Translations under genes and position numbers: made by a program
Part shown: positions 54,518 to 63,547 of the stretch, piece by piece
How the letters are laid out: each line of letters starts with the position of its first letter
How positions within the stretch are numbered: position 1 is the stretch's first letter
DNA from: Candidatus Accumulibacter appositus
GTDB taxonomy: Bacteria > Pseudomonadota > Gammaproteobacteria > Burkholderiales > Rhodocyclaceae
Direction: 5' to 3'
NCBI GenBank assembly: GCA_000585055.1
Contig: JEMX01000007.1
Location: 49,922 to 113,921, forward strand
DNA length: 64,000 nucleotides
The notes under the pieces: model-generated
What the model was told of the DNA's origin: nothing
The model's database searches: none
The model's input: only the letters and a program-made list of their open reading frames with translations

Positions 54518-55048
54518 ATGGACGGCAACTTTGCAGTATGGCGACGTAGTCTGCTTGTTTTCTGTGTTCTGCTGCTTGCCGCCTGCGCCGGCTACAGTGG
54601 CAGCAATCTAAGGCCGGGGGTGTCCACTCTTGCCGAGATCGTGGCGTCGATGGGCGAGCCGGCGATGACCTGGAAAGATCCCGATGGAAGCGAGCAACTG
54701 GCTTACCCGCGCGGGCCAGCCGGCACGCAGACTTTCATGGTCCATGTCGGGCCGGATGGCAAACTTCAGCGCATCGACAAGGTGCTGGACAGCGCGCATT
54801 TTGCGCGTGTCCAGGTGGGCATGAGCAAGGACCAGGTGTTGCGCATCCTCGGTCCGTCGGGGTCGCTATGGACGCAGTTTTTCTCGCGAAGCAATGAACT
54901 CGCCTGGTCATGGTTGTTCTGCAACGACTGGAATGAGCAGGAGTTTTTCGACGTCATGTTCGACGCCAGCACTGGCATTGTGCGCTCAACGGGGCAGCAC
55001 CCCAATCTGGGTGGGATAAATGGAACTGCGCCGCCGTGCAGCCAATGA
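54518..55048 (+). CDS. BamE/SmpA-like lipoprotein
   Basis: 176 residues. The lipobox is in SLLVFCVLLLAACAGYSG, so it is probably anchored to the outer membrane. It has two BamE-type motifs, LRPGVSTLAEIVASMGEP and ARVQVGMSKDQVLRILGPSG, each with the G-x-(T/S)-xx-(E/Q)-V pattern, hence two SmpA-like repeats. GGAGG stands 4-5 bases before ATG 54518. Not BamE itself, which has one repeat and different neighbours. Confidence 0.8.
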   Translation: MDGNFAVWRRSLLVFCVLLLAACAGYSGSNLRPGVSTLAEIVASMGEPAMTWKDPDGSEQLAYPRGPAGTQTFMVHVGPDGKLQRIDKVLDSAHFARVQVGMSKDQVLRILGPSGSLWTQFFSRSNELAWSWLFCNDWNEQEFFDVMFDASTGIVRSTGQHPNLGGINGTAPPCSQ

Positions 55049-55129
55049 CGACCAGCCGGGGGATGAGGCATGAGGCGCTGTGCGGGCGACTCGCTGCGCT
55101 GCGGATTCGCCGCGGAATCCGGAGAATCA

Positions 55130-55297
55130 TCAGGATCCGTTTAGAAACCGTTTCCGGTGTATCGCGCATGCACCCAAAGTAAGCAGCATCAAGAAAACGG
55201 TAGCCGGCTCTGGAACATCATTTCCGGCGGTCCCGAGGCGGTAGACCTCGACGACCATCTCGCTGGCACTGCAGGCGGCCGGACGGCACCGTCGCGC
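55130..55297 (-). pseudogene. PEP-CTERM tail in frame behind the VWA gene
   Basis: Directly after the TAG stop of the VWA protein (55300-55298) the same frame stays open for 55 codons and ends GNDVPEPATVFLMLLTLGAC plus AIHRKRFLNGS and a stop. That is a complete PEP-CTERM anchor (PEP, hydrophobic stretch, basic end). No signal peptide or own start with a ribosome site is seen; the first ATG is at 55258. Most likely the 3' stump of a lost PEP-CTERM gene, less likely a read-through extension. Confidence 0.65.
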
Positions 55298-56467
55298 CTA
55301 CTTGCTCAACAGCCGCATCCCCCGCTCCAGTCCGTCGAGCGTCAGCGGAAACATGCGCCCACCCATCAGGTTGTGGATCAGCGAAGTCGATTGCCGGTAC
55401 TGCCAGGCATGTTCCGACTCGGGGTTGAGCCAGATCGCGTGCGGCCAGGTGTCGGTCAGACGACGCAGCCAGGTGGCGCCGGGCTCGGCGTTGTTGTATT
55501 CGACGCTGCCCCAGGGCTGCAGAAGCTCGTAGGGGCTCATTGCCGCGTCGCCGACGAAGATCAGCTTGTAGTCATTGCCGTACTTGTGCAGCACATCGTG
55601 AGTGTCAATGCGCTCGTTGTGCCGGCGGCGATTGTCCTTCCACAGGTATTCGTAAACGCAATTGTGGAAATAGTAGTACTCGAGGTGCTTGAACTCGCTG
55701 TGGCAGGCCGAGAAGAGTTCCTCGCAGACGCGGATGTGATCGTCCATCGAGCCCCCGATATCGAGAAACAGCAGCACCTTGACGGCGTTGTGGCGCTCGG
55801 GACGCAACCGCAGGTCGAGCCAGCCGGCATTGCGCGCGGTGCCGGCGATGGTGCCTTCGAGGTCCAGTTCCTCGGGCGCCCCCTGGCGGGCAAAGCGGCG
55901 CAGACGACGCAGGGCAATCTTGATGTTGCGTGTGCCGATCTCGAGGCTGTCGTCGAGATTGCGGTACTCGCGCTTTTCCCAGACCTTGACCGCCGAGCGG
56001 TTCTCGCTCTTGCCGCCGACGCGGATCCCTTCGGGATGCGTGCCGCCGTGCCCGAAGGGCGAAGTGCCGCCCGTACCTATCCACTTGCTGCCGCCGGAGT
56101 GGCGTTCCTTCTGCTCGGCGAGGCGCTTTTTGAAAGTCTCCATCAGCTTGTCCCAGCCGAGTTTTTCGAGCTTGGCGCGTTCGGCGTCAGTGAGGTGTTT
56201 CTTGACCGCCTGCCGCAACCACTCTTCGGGGATCAGCGCCTCCATGCCGGGCAGCGCTTCGACGCCCTTGAAGTACTCAGCGAAGGCGCGGTCGAACTTG
56301 TCGAAGTGGGTCTCGTCCTTGACCAGAATCGCGCGCGAAAGCACATAGAAATCGTCGAGACTGTGCTCGATGACATGCTGCTGCAGCGCTTCGAGCAAGG
56401 CCAGGAACTCCTTGATCGACACTGGCAGGCGATTTTCCTTGAGATGAAGAAAGAAATCGATCAGCAT
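55298..56467 (-). CDS. VWA (CoxE-like) domain protein
   Basis: 389 residues, no signal peptide. The N-terminal part is helical and charged (LKENRLPVSIKEFLALLEAL), the middle glycine-rich (GTGGTSPFGHGGTHPEG), and the C-terminal half a von Willebrand A domain with the metal site VLLFLDIGGSMDDHI (DxGxS; Gly replaces the usual Ser at one position), FHNCVYEYLW and FVGDAAMSPYEL. Partner of the MoxR ATPase upstream (35-base gap). Such pairs insert metals or remodel enzymes; the client is unknown here. Confidence 0.9.
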   Translation of the reverse strand: MLIDFFLHLKENRLPVSIKEFLALLEALQQHVIEHSLDDFYVLSRAILVKDETHFDKFDRAFAEYFKGVEALPGMEALIPEEWLRQAVKKHLTDAERAKLEKLGWDKLMETFKKRLAEQKERHSGGSKWIGTGGTSPFGHGGTHPEGIRVGGKSENRSAVKVWEKREYRNLDDSLEIGTRNIKIALRRLRRFARQGAPEELDLEGTIAGTARNAGWLDLRLRPERHNAVKVLLFLDIGGSMDDHIRVCEELFSACHSEFKHLEYYYFHNCVYEYLWKDNRRRHNERIDTHDVLHKYGNDYKLIFVGDAAMSPYELLQPWGSVEYNNAEPGATWLRRLTDTWPHAIWLNPESEHAWQYRQSTSLIHNLMGGRMFPLTLDGLERGMRLLSK

Positions 56468-56502
56468 CGTCGCTAGCGCCTATTTCATGCGCGCATCGCC
56501 GC

Positions 56503-57345
56503 TCAGCGGTTCTGGCGGGCCATGAAAATCAGCCGCTCAAAGAGATGCACGTCCTGCTCGTTCTTGAGCAAGGCCCCGTGCAGTGGCGGGATGGCGCTCT
56601 TGTTGTCCTTGCTGCGCAGCGCTTCCGGCGGGATGTCTTCCGCCAGCAGCAGCTTCAGCCAGTCGAGCAGTTCCGAGGTCGAGGGCTTCTTCTTGAGACC
56701 GGGAATTTCACGCAGATCGAAGAACACTTCCAGCGCTTCGCGCAGCAGGGCCGGCTTCAGGCCCGGGAAATGGACGTCAACGATACGCTTCATGGTTTCC
56801 TTGTCAGGGAACTTGATGTAGTGGAAGAAGCAGCGCCGCAGAAAAGCGTCGGGAAGTTCCTTTTCATTGTTCGAGGTGATGAACACCGCCGGCCGGTGGC
56901 GGGCACGCACGTTCTGGCGCGTCTCGTAGACGAAAAACTCCATGCGGTCGAGTTCGCGCAGCAGGTCGTTGGGGAACTCGATGTCGGCCTTGTCGATTTC
57001 GTCGATCAGCACCACCGACGGCGTTTCGCATTCGAAGGCCTGCCACAGCACGCCTTTGAGAATGTAGCTGCCGATATCGGCGACCTTGGCCTCGCCGAGC
57101 TGCGAGTCACGCAGGCGCGAAACGGCGTCGTATTCGTAAAGCCCCTGCTGCGCCTTGGTCGTTGACTTGATGTGCCATTGGAACAGCGGCCGCCCGAGCG
57201 AGGCGGCGACCTCCTCGGCGAGCATGGTCTTGCCGGTACCGGGTTCCCCCTTGATCAACAAGGGTCGCTGTAGCGTGACAGCGGCATTTACCGCGAGAGT
57301 CAGGTCGCCGGTGGTAACGTAATTCTCGGAGCCGGAAAAGCGCAT
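56503..57345 (-). CDS. MoxR-family AAA+ ATPase
   Basis: 280 residues. Walker A IKGEPGTGKTMLAEEVA, Walker B SVVLIDEIDKADIEF, sensor 1 VFITSNNEKELPDAFLRRC; MoxR subfamily features are the short N-terminus and the absence of a second domain. ATG 57345 follows GAGG at 8 bases; a frame from 57399 adds unconserved residues. Works with the VWA protein. Confidence 0.93.
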   Translation of the reverse strand: MRFSGSENYVTTGDLTLAVNAAVTLQRPLLIKGEPGTGKTMLAEEVAASLGRPLFQWHIKSTTKAQQGLYEYDAVSRLRDSQLGEAKVADIGSYILKGVLWQAFECETPSVVLIDEIDKADIEFPNDLLRELDRMEFFVYETRQNVRARHRPAVFITSNNEKELPDAFLRRCFFHYIKFPDKETMKRIVDVHFPGLKPALLREALEVFFDLREIPGLKKKPSTSELLDWLKLLLAEDIPPEALRSKDNKSAIPPLHGALLKNEQDVHLFERLIFMARQNR

Positions 57346-57742
57346 GGGAGTTTCCTCTCGAAGGGCCGTGGCCAAGACGACAGATGTCGTGGTACGCAAT
57401 GAATAACGCCAATTTCGCCGGATGTACGCAGGGCATTACGCGGCGTGAACACCGAGCAAGGAGCGCCGCTTTTTCCACGCTCCATTTCTCGAATGATCGA
57501 TCAATTTTACCCGGAAAGTACGCGGCATGGCTCACGGCGGCCAATGCTGACGGGCCCGCCTCGGCCGTCGCCGGCGGAAGCGATCGAAAGGAGCCAGAGG
57601 AACCCGTTTGCCCCGCGGCAAAAACCGGCCTCGAATCCTCAGGCAATTGGAGACGTTACACGAACAAGGAACGCTGTCGATTATTTTTACAACTGCTTAG
57701 CCAACCGTAATAAAACCCTTGTTAAAGCCGCAGCTTATACAT
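57346..57742. other. Gene-free region upstream of the MoxR gene
   Basis: About 400 bases with only unconserved short frames. It should hold the MoxR promoter. AT content rises from about 57650 towards the sigma-54 element. Confidence 0.45.
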
Positions 57743-57760
57743 ATGGCACGTTTAATGCTT
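57743..57760 (+). promoter_or_regulatory. Sigma-54 promoter of the 57985-58659 gene
   Basis: ATGGCACGTTTAATGCTT, with GG (57745-57746) and GC (57757-57758) separated by 10 bases; the TGGCACG half is a perfect match. The leader would be about 215 bases. Confidence 0.78.
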
Positions 57761-57984
57761 ACAACTCAACTACAGGCGGTCGCTTCTGTTTTTGATACCG
57801 GCCACGTCCTGAGCCACGCCGCATGCCGCTTCTGCTCTGTGTGGCTCTGGCGGCGGTCTAGAACACCTGGTGCAGCCGAATTGCAGGCGGGCTTTAGAGA
57901 TGGCAAATTCGCGCAAGTTCGCTCGCTGGCCTGTATTTTGCTTGGCACTCTTTGTAATCTTCAATGGAGAATGGAGAATGAAAA

Positions 57985-58659
57985 ATGATTAGCAAACTTC
58001 GCACTGCTCTTCTACCGGCGCTGCTACTGTCTTCGTCTCTCGCAGTTGCCGTTCCTGTATCGTGGACCGACTGGACAAGCGCCCCCACTGCGACAAGCGT
58101 CTTGGGCTCCTTAGCGGTCGGCGCGACCACCGTCGGGGTGACCTACAGCGGGGCCTACAGCCTTGCTCAGACCAGTGGCGGCACCAACTATTGGGGCGAA
58201 GGAAGCCCTGCGCCCTACACCGGTTCGTCTCTGGTTGACAACGCCCCACCCGACTCCGACATCATCCAACTTAGCACCGGTGGCTTGAAAACCATAAGCT
58301 TCTCGCAGCCCGTCCTTGATCCGCTGATCGCCCTGGTAAGCTGGAATAGCAACACGGTGGACTTCGGCGTACCAATCCAGATCCTGAGCTTCGGCCCCGG
58401 ACACTGGGGAAGCGGAACGCCTGTCATCAACCCAACCGGTACCGGTTTCTTCGGAAGTGGCGAAGTCCATGGCGTGATCCGTTTGCCTGGTTCGTACTCG
58501 TCGATCTCCTTTACGGACTCATCCGAAAACTGGCACGGCATTACCGTCGGCGTCGTTGGCCTGGGGAACGGTAATGCTGTTTCCGAACCCGCTTCTCTCG
58601 CTCTTCTGGGTCTCGGTCTGGCCGGTCTGGGCGCGCTCCGCAAGCGTCGGGCGACCTGA
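57985..58659 (+). CDS. PEP-CTERM sorting domain protein (SEP variant)
   Basis: 224 residues. Signal peptide KLRTALLPALLLSSSLAVAV; a beta-rich middle with Gly, Ser and Thr; C-terminus AVSEPASLALLGLGLAGLGA plus LRKRR. The sorting motif is SEP in place of PEP, a known tolerated variant. The ribosome site is weak (GGAGAATGAAAA). A strong terminator follows. Confidence 0.88.
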   Translation: MISKLRTALLPALLLSSSLAVAVPVSWTDWTSAPTATSVLGSLAVGATTVGVTYSGAYSLAQTSGGTNYWGEGSPAPYTGSSLVDNAPPDSDIIQLSTGGLKTISFSQPVLDPLIALVSWNSNTVDFGVPIQILSFGPGHWGSGTPVINPTGTGFFGSGEVHGVIRLPGSYSSISFTDSSENWHGITVGVVGLGNGNAVSEPASLALLGLGLAGLGALRKRRAT

Positions 58660-58676
58660 TTACAGCCCGACATAAA

Positions 58677-58710
58677 AGGCCGGCCCGCTGCGGGCTGGCT
58701 TTTTTTTTGC
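58677..58710 (+). terminator. Rho-independent terminator
   Basis: GGCCGGCCCG, CTG, CGGGCTGGCT (10 pairs, two of them G-U) followed by nine T residues, 18 bases after the PEP-CTERM gene. Confidence 0.92.
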
Positions 58711-58820
58711 GCGCTCACAGCGTCACGCCGCGCCACGCCACCCTGATTCCAGCCGCGCGACTTCAGCGAAGTGCACTGTCATCGCTGGCGGCGAACCAGG
58801 CCAGCAGTCAGACACACCGC

Positions 58821-59249
58821 TCAAGCACCGCCGGCACGCCGCACGCAATCCAGATAGGCGACGCCGTCGATGGCGCTGCCATCACGCTGCGAACGCCACA
58901 GCGCCTCGCCAAGACACTCGAGGATGGCATGTTCTGCGTCATGGACTTCCAGCCGTCCGCGCAGCGTCTGGTAGGCGGCACGGATGCCCGGCGGCTGGTC
59001 GATGCTGATCTGCTCGGCGACGGCGAGATGCAGGGATAGGTGCAGGAAGGGGTTCATTTGCCCGTTTTCGGGTGTGAACTCCTGCTCCACCGCCAGCTCC
59101 GGGTTTTCGAGCAGGGCGTGATATTCGGGGTGCTCGACGATCAGATCGGCGGCGGTCACTTCGGCACCTTCGAGGATGGCGCGATCGCGATGCTTGCGCC
59201 ACGCGGTACAGAAGAACTGCCGTACCTGCTCACGACTGGGATTGAACAT
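58821..59249 (-). CDS. DUF1841 protein
   Basis: 142 residues. MFNPSREQVRQFFCTAWRKH, ILEGAEVTAADLIVEHPEYH, NPFLHLSLHLAVAEQ and RDAEHxxxECLGE-type end (HDAEHAILECLGEALW) are the DUF1841 pattern, a betaproteobacterial/gammaproteobacterial family of unknown function. Histidines in HLSLHL could bind metal. Its start lies 20 bases inside the FIST gene, so the two are likely co-translated. Confidence 0.88.
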   Translation of the reverse strand: MFNPSREQVRQFFCTAWRKHRDRAILEGAEVTAADLIVEHPEYHALLENPELAVEQEFTPENGQMNPFLHLSLHLAVAEQISIDQPPGIRAAYQTLRGRLEVHDAEHAILECLGEALWRSQRDGSAIDGVAYLDCVRRAGGA

Positions 59250-60402
59250 CGGACCTCCGGGAGGGGTGGCTGATCAGGGCAGTGACCACGGCGTTGTGCA
59301 GCGAACGGTTGCCACCGGCAGCGCAGGCAGCGATCTGCCCGGTTCCGTACACGCCGAGCAGCGGCAGACCGGGAAAGGCTTGCCGCAGGCAGTCGAGCTC
59401 CCGGTCGTTGCCACCATGAAAATAGGGACCGCGACCGAAGCACGAGAAAATCAGGCCGGCGAGGGGTTTCGCAACCACAGCGGCCAGCCGCTCGACGCTA
59501 CGGCGCATGTCGTCTACAGCCGACTGCGGTCGGCGAATCGCCCACGCCAACCTCTGTCCCGGCTTGGTCCCTTCGGCCAGGCTCACCGAGCGATCAGCCG
59601 CATTGGCCGAGAGAATGGCGGCCGAATGCCAGGCACCGGCCGCGAAAGCGCCCGCACTGGCAAACGCACCGCCAAGGCTTCCGGTGCGACCCGCATAGCC
59701 GGCACTGTCCTCGTCGATGAGCACCGCCGCCAGGGCGCCCAACGGTAGCGGTGCCTGTGCGCGCAAATCAGCGGGCAAGACGGCGAGGAGGCTGTCGAAC
59801 GCATTTTCACCACCCAGCTGCAGCAAGTCATAGGCACGACTGCGCTCGATCGGCTGTGGTTCGGCAAGTAGACTCCAGCCGCTCGATACGCCGACATCGA
59901 TCTGTGCGCCGCGCAGCTGCACACTGCAGTTGGCCGCCAGACGACTGTGCTGCCAGGCGGTGGGAGCGCTGCCGCCGCCGCTCCCCGCGAAGCTGCCGCC
60001 GAAACGCCTTTTTGTCGCGTCGCCCCACGGGTACGGGAAACTGCCGCCGGCATAGCTCAAGACAGCCTGCTGAGCTGCCGGGTCAAGGGACACGCCGCCT
60101 TGGCGATGATCCAGCGAAAGATCGCCGGCAAAGACCATCACCGCAGCTGCGGGACGATCGAGTACCCAGCCTTGCTCATTGAAGACCCCGGCCGCAATGC
60201 CTCCAGCCACCTCGGTGCACTGGGCTGCCCGTGCCACCGCGCTGACTGTCTGCTGCGCGTGCCGCGAAAAGTCCGGCGTCAGAAACAATAGTACGCCGGT
60301 AGCGTGGCTGGCACCGGTCCTGGCTAGCGCCTTCGCCAAGGCTTCTTCCGCCAGAGCGGGCAGTGGCTTGTTACCGGCGACCAGCGCGCTGGCCACGCTC
60401 AT
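59230..60402 (-). CDS. FIST-domain protein
   Basis: 390 residues, cytoplasmic. The N-terminal FIST part (TGVLLFLTPDF, CTEVAGGIAAGVFNEQGW) and the FIST_C part (RPQSAVDDMRRSVERLA, FSCFGRGPYFHGGNDRELDC, FPGLPLLGVYGTGQIA) are present in order. FIST domains are thought to bind small ligands such as amino acids in signalling. Here it stands alone with DUF1841 and nth. Overlaps nth by 4 bases. Confidence 0.88.
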   Translation of the reverse strand: MSVASALVAGNKPLPALAEEALAKALARTGASHATGVLLFLTPDFSRHAQQTVSAVARAAQCTEVAGGIAAGVFNEQGWVLDRPAAAVMVFAGDLSLDHRQGGVSLDPAAQQAVLSYAGGSFPYPWGDATKRRFGGSFAGSGGGSAPTAWQHSRLAANCSVQLRGAQIDVGVSSGWSLLAEPQPIERSRAYDLLQLGGENAFDSLLAVLPADLRAQAPLPLGALAAVLIDEDSAGYAGRTGSLGGAFASAGAFAAGAWHSAAILSANAADRSVSLAEGTKPGQRLAWAIRRPQSAVDDMRRSVERLAAVVAKPLAGLIFSCFGRGPYFHGGNDRELDCLRQAFPGLPLLGVYGTGQIAACAAGGNRSLHNAVVTALISHPSRRSDVQSQS

Positions 60403-61052
60403 GGCAGCTTCGCTCCAAAGGGATCACTCTTCTCTGGCCAGGCGCACAGATCGGCGATGTCGCAGCGCCAGCATTCGGGCTTACGTGCCTTGCAGACGTA
60501 GCGCCCATGCAGGATCAGCCAGTGATGCGCCGATAGCAGGAATTCCTCCGGAACGCGCGCCAGCAGCTCGCGTTCCACCGCCAGCGGCGTCTTGCCTGGC
60601 GCCAGGCCGCTGCGGTTGGCAACCCGGAAAATGTGCGTGTCGACAGCAATCGTCGCTTCGCCGAAAGCGGTATTGAGCACCACGTTGGCGGTCTTGCGAC
60701 CGACTCCCGGCAAGGCTTCGAGCGCCGCCCGCACGGGCGGCACTTCGCCACCGTGCAAGTCGATCAGCTGCCGACAGGTGGCGATCACGTTTCTGGCCTT
60801 GCTCGGGTAGAGACCAATGCGGTTGATGTAGGCGGCCAGCCCGGCCTCGCCGAGCGCCAGCATCGCCTGCGGCGTCGGCGCATCGGCGAACAGCCTGCGC
60901 GTCGCCAGGTTGACGCTCTTGTCAGTGGCCTGCGCCGACAGGATGACGGCAATCAGCAACTGGAAAGTGCTGGCGTACTCGAGCTCGGTGCGCGGTTCGG
61001 GATTCGCCGCACGTAGCCGCGCGAAGGCTTGTTGCCGCTGCTGGCTGTTCAT
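60399..61052 (-). CDS. nth: Endonuclease III
   Basis: DNA glycosylase/AP lyase for oxidised pyrimidines. 217 residues: helix-hairpin-helix LPGVGRKTANVV with the catalytic lysine, VDTHIFRVANR with the aspartate, and the [4Fe-4S] loop CKARKPECWRCDIADLC (C-x6-C-x2-C-x5-C). ATG 61052 (MNSQQRQ) is the family start. It follows rnfE, as in many proteobacteria. Confidence 0.96.
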   Translation of the reverse strand: MNSQQRQQAFARLRAANPEPRTELEYASTFQLLIAVILSAQATDKSVNLATRRLFADAPTPQAMLALGEAGLAAYINRIGLYPSKARNVIATCRQLIDLHGGEVPPVRAALEALPGVGRKTANVVLNTAFGEATIAVDTHIFRVANRSGLAPGKTPLAVERELLARVPEEFLLSAHHWLILHGRYVCKARKPECWRCDIADLCAWPEKSDPFGAKLP

Positions 61053-61086
61053 TGGTAATAGTGGGGGCAGCAGATTTCGGTCGCGC

Positions 61087-61785
61087 TCAGACGCCGTCGG
61101 CAAGAGGCAGCGGCGAGCCCTGCTCCGATCCCGAATCGGGCTTACGCGCCGCGGCGCGCGCTTCGACCCAGTTCTTCCAGGCGATCAGGAAGCCGAGAAG
61201 AATGAAAGCACCTGGCGGCAGGACGGCGAGCAGGAAACCGGGATAGTCGGCCGGCAGTAATTGCAGTCCCTGCATGCCGGGGAAGACCATCTCGATCCCC
61301 GAAAAAAGCGTGCCACCGCCGATCAGCTCGCGCAGGCCACCGAGCAGGGCCAGGGTCCACAGCAGGCCGACGCCCATGAAGATGCCGTCAAGCAGCGACT
61401 GCAGGGGCGAATTCTTATTGGCGAAAGCTTCGACGCGCGCCAGGACGATGCAGTTGGTGACGATCAGCGGGATGAAGATACCGAGAACCAGGTACAGCTG
61501 ATGGAAAAAGGCGTTGAAGACCAGGTCGACAACGGTCACCAGCGCCGCCACGACCAGGATGAAGACCGGAATGCGAATCTCGTGCGGAATCAAATTGCGC
61601 AGCGTGGCGACGGCGACATTGGCCACTGCCATGACGATGATCGTCGCCAGCGAGAGCATCACCCCATTGACCAGGGTCGTGGTCACCGCCAGCAGCGGGC
61701 AGAGGCCAAGCAGCTGGATCAGGCTGGCATTCTGGTGCCAGACGCCGTTGTCCCTGATCTGGCGGAATTCTTCGCGATCGATCAC
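61087..61785 (-). CDS. rnfE: Rnf complex subunit RnfE
   Basis: 232 residues, six membrane helices. NASLIQLLGLCPLLAVTTTL and FIPLIVTNCIVLARVEAFA hold the membrane cysteines that bind a [2Fe-2S] cluster with RnfA; GIFMGVGLLWTLALLGGLRE follows. RnfE is part of the ion-pumping ferredoxin:NAD oxidoreductase. The start overlaps rnfG by 4 bases. The hydrophilic C-terminal end (ARKPDSGSEQGSPLP) is longer than in E. coli RsxE. Confidence 0.95.
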   Translation of the reverse strand: MIDREEFRQIRDNGVWHQNASLIQLLGLCPLLAVTTTLVNGVMLSLATIIVMAVANVAVATLRNLIPHEIRIPVFILVVAALVTVVDLVFNAFFHQLYLVLGIFIPLIVTNCIVLARVEAFANKNSPLQSLLDGIFMGVGLLWTLALLGGLRELIGGGTLFSGIEMVFPGMQGLQLLPADYPGFLLAVLPPGAFILLGFLIAWKNWVEARAAARKPDSGSEQGSPLPLADGV

Positions 61786-62525
61786 TTGCTTTCTCCTGGG
61801 CTGGCTGCGGGCGTGGTGGGGAGCGCGGACGCTGCCGGCGGCGTGGAAACTGCGGGAAGCGCGGGCACGTCAGGGTTGGCGAACAGCTGCTGGCGGTTTT
61901 CGGCGACGAACTGCAGCGCCTGGTGCACCGCCTTGATCACCGCCCGCGGGCTGACCGTCGCGCCGGCGAGGGAATCGAAACGACCATGGTCTTTCCTGAC
62001 CGCCCATTCGCGCTCGGGAACGCTCGCCAGCGAGAGGCCGTCGAACTGGCTGATCCATGGCCGCAGCTTGTTCCTGTCCTTGCGCGGGTCGATGTAGTCG
62101 CCGAGGCCGGGCGTCTCCTTGTGCTGCGTGACGCGCACCCCGAGCAGAGTGCCATCGGCGGCCACCGCAAGCAACAGGCGAATCCTGCCGGAATAGCCGT
62201 CCGGAGCGACGGCTTCGAAAATCAGCGCGCTGGCGCTGCCGCCCTTGCGCGCCAGATAGGCCAGCGACGGCTCGTCAAGTCCGAGCCCGGTGCTTGCCGG
62301 CAGCAGGCGCTGTTCGTTCAGCAGCTCATTGTCGTAAAGCTCGCGCGGCAGGACTTCGCCGATCAGCTTCATCTTCTCGGCGGCAGCGGCCGCTTCGATC
62401 GCCGGCGCGGTCGCCCGGTAGGCGGCCGCCAGCAGGCCGGTGAAGACAACGACAAAAACGAACAGGACAATGGCCGTGCGCACGGCCATTGACGCGGCGC
62501 TGAGCGTCTTGATCGGCGGCGTCAT
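61782..62525 (-). CDS. rnfG: Rnf complex subunit RnfG
   Basis: 247 residues: one N-terminal membrane helix (TAIVLFVFVVVFTGLLAAAY) and a periplasmic FMN-binding domain. The covalent FMN threonine is in DSLAGATVSPRAV; LGVRVTQHKETPGLGDYI is conserved. About 30 Pro/Ala-rich residues extend the C-terminus. ATG 62525 overlaps the rnfD stop; the much longer frame upstream is a shadow of rnfD. Confidence 0.94.
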   Translation of the reverse strand: MTPPIKTLSAASMAVRTAIVLFVFVVVFTGLLAAAYRATAPAIEAAAAAEKMKLIGEVLPRELYDNELLNEQRLLPASTGLGLDEPSLAYLARKGGSASALIFEAVAPDGYSGRIRLLLAVAADGTLLGVRVTQHKETPGLGDYIDPRKDRNKLRPWISQFDGLSLASVPEREWAVRKDHGRFDSLAGATVSPRAVIKAVHQALQFVAENRQQLFANPDVPALPAVSTPPAASALPTTPAASPGESK

Positions 62526-63547
62526 GGCTCGTTCTTCAGGCCGAAGATTGGCGGCTGCGAATACATGTCGATCAGCGGCACACAGAGATTCATCAGCAGT
62601 ACGGCAAACGCGACGCCATCCGGAAAGCCACCAAAGACACGGATGATGTACGCCAGCAGGCCGGCGAGCAGACCGAAGATCAGCTTGCCTCTTGGCGTCG
62701 TGCAGCCGGACACCGGGTCGGTGACGATGAAGAAAGCGCCGAGCAGTGCGCCACCGGAGAAGAGATGAAAGACCGGATTGGCGAACTGCTGCGGGTTCCA
62801 CGCCCAGAGCGCAGCGGCCAGCAAGCTCAAGCCGAGAATAAAACCGAAGGGCGCGTGCCAGCTGATCAGCTTGCGCTGCCATAACCAAAGACCGCCGAGC
62901 AGATAGCCACTGGCCACCCACTCCCAACCACGCCCCGCGAAATTGCCGAAGACCTCCTGCGTCGCCAGCAGCGTCGGCACATCGATGCTGCCATCGGAAA
63001 GCTTCAGCGCCGTCTTGAGCGCATCGAGCGGCGTCGCGCCGCTCATCACGTCGATGCGTGGCGCCAGGCCGGCAATGATCTGCAGCTGCTCGAGAAAATC
63101 GAGCTTCAGGCCAAGCGCCGGCCATTGCGACATCAGCGCCGGAAAGGAAACGATGCAGGCGGCAAAAGCGACCATCGCCGGGTTGAACGGATTCTGACCC
63201 AGGCCACCATAGAGATGCTTGGCAACGACGATGGCCAACAGCGTGCCGACGACGATCAGCCACCACGGGGCCAGCGGCGGGAAGCTCAAGGCAATCAGCC
63301 AGGCGGTGACGATGGCGCTGCCATCGCTCAGGAACAGGGCCAGGCGCTTGCGCCGCAGGGCGAGCATGAAAGCCTCGCCGGCTAGCGCCGTCAGGGTCGC
63401 AATCACCAGCTGTACGACGATGCCCGGGCCGATCAGCCAGACGTAGGCGGCAATGCCGGGCAAGAGGGCGAGCAGCACCTGCAGCATGACGCGGCGCACG
63501 CTGCTACGCTCCTGCAGCAGATAGGGGGGGGTGCTGAAAACCATCAT
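62522..63547 (-). CDS. rnfD: Rnf complex subunit RnfD
   Basis: 341 residues with about nine helices. Covalent FMN threonine in DVMSGATPLDALK; QNPFNPAMVAFA, PVFHLFSGGALLGAFFIVTDPVSGCTT and FGGFPDGVAFAVLLMN are RnfD blocks. Overlaps rnfC by 4 bases. A double methionine start; the first is taken. Confidence 0.95.
   Translation of the reverse strand: MMVFSTPPYLLQERSSVRRVMLQVLLALLPGIAAYVWLIGPGIVVQLVIATLTALAGEAFMLALRRKRLALFLSDGSAIVTAWLIALSFPPLAPWWLIVVGTLLAIVVAKHLYGGLGQNPFNPAMVAFAACIVSFPALMSQWPALGLKLDFLEQLQIIAGLAPRIDVMSGATPLDALKTALKLSDGSIDVPTLLATQEVFGNFAGRGWEWVASGYLLGGLWLWQRKLISWHAPFGFILGLSLLAAALWAWNPQQFANPVFHLFSGGALLGAFFIVTDPVSGCTTPRGKLIFGLLAGLLAYIIRVFGGFPDGVAFAVLLMNLCVPLIDMYSQPPIFGLKNEP

Noticed and set aside
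57384..57795. Two overlapping short frames upstream of the MoxR gene
   Set aside because: Composition is not gene-like and no motif is present; one of them runs across the sigma-54 element.
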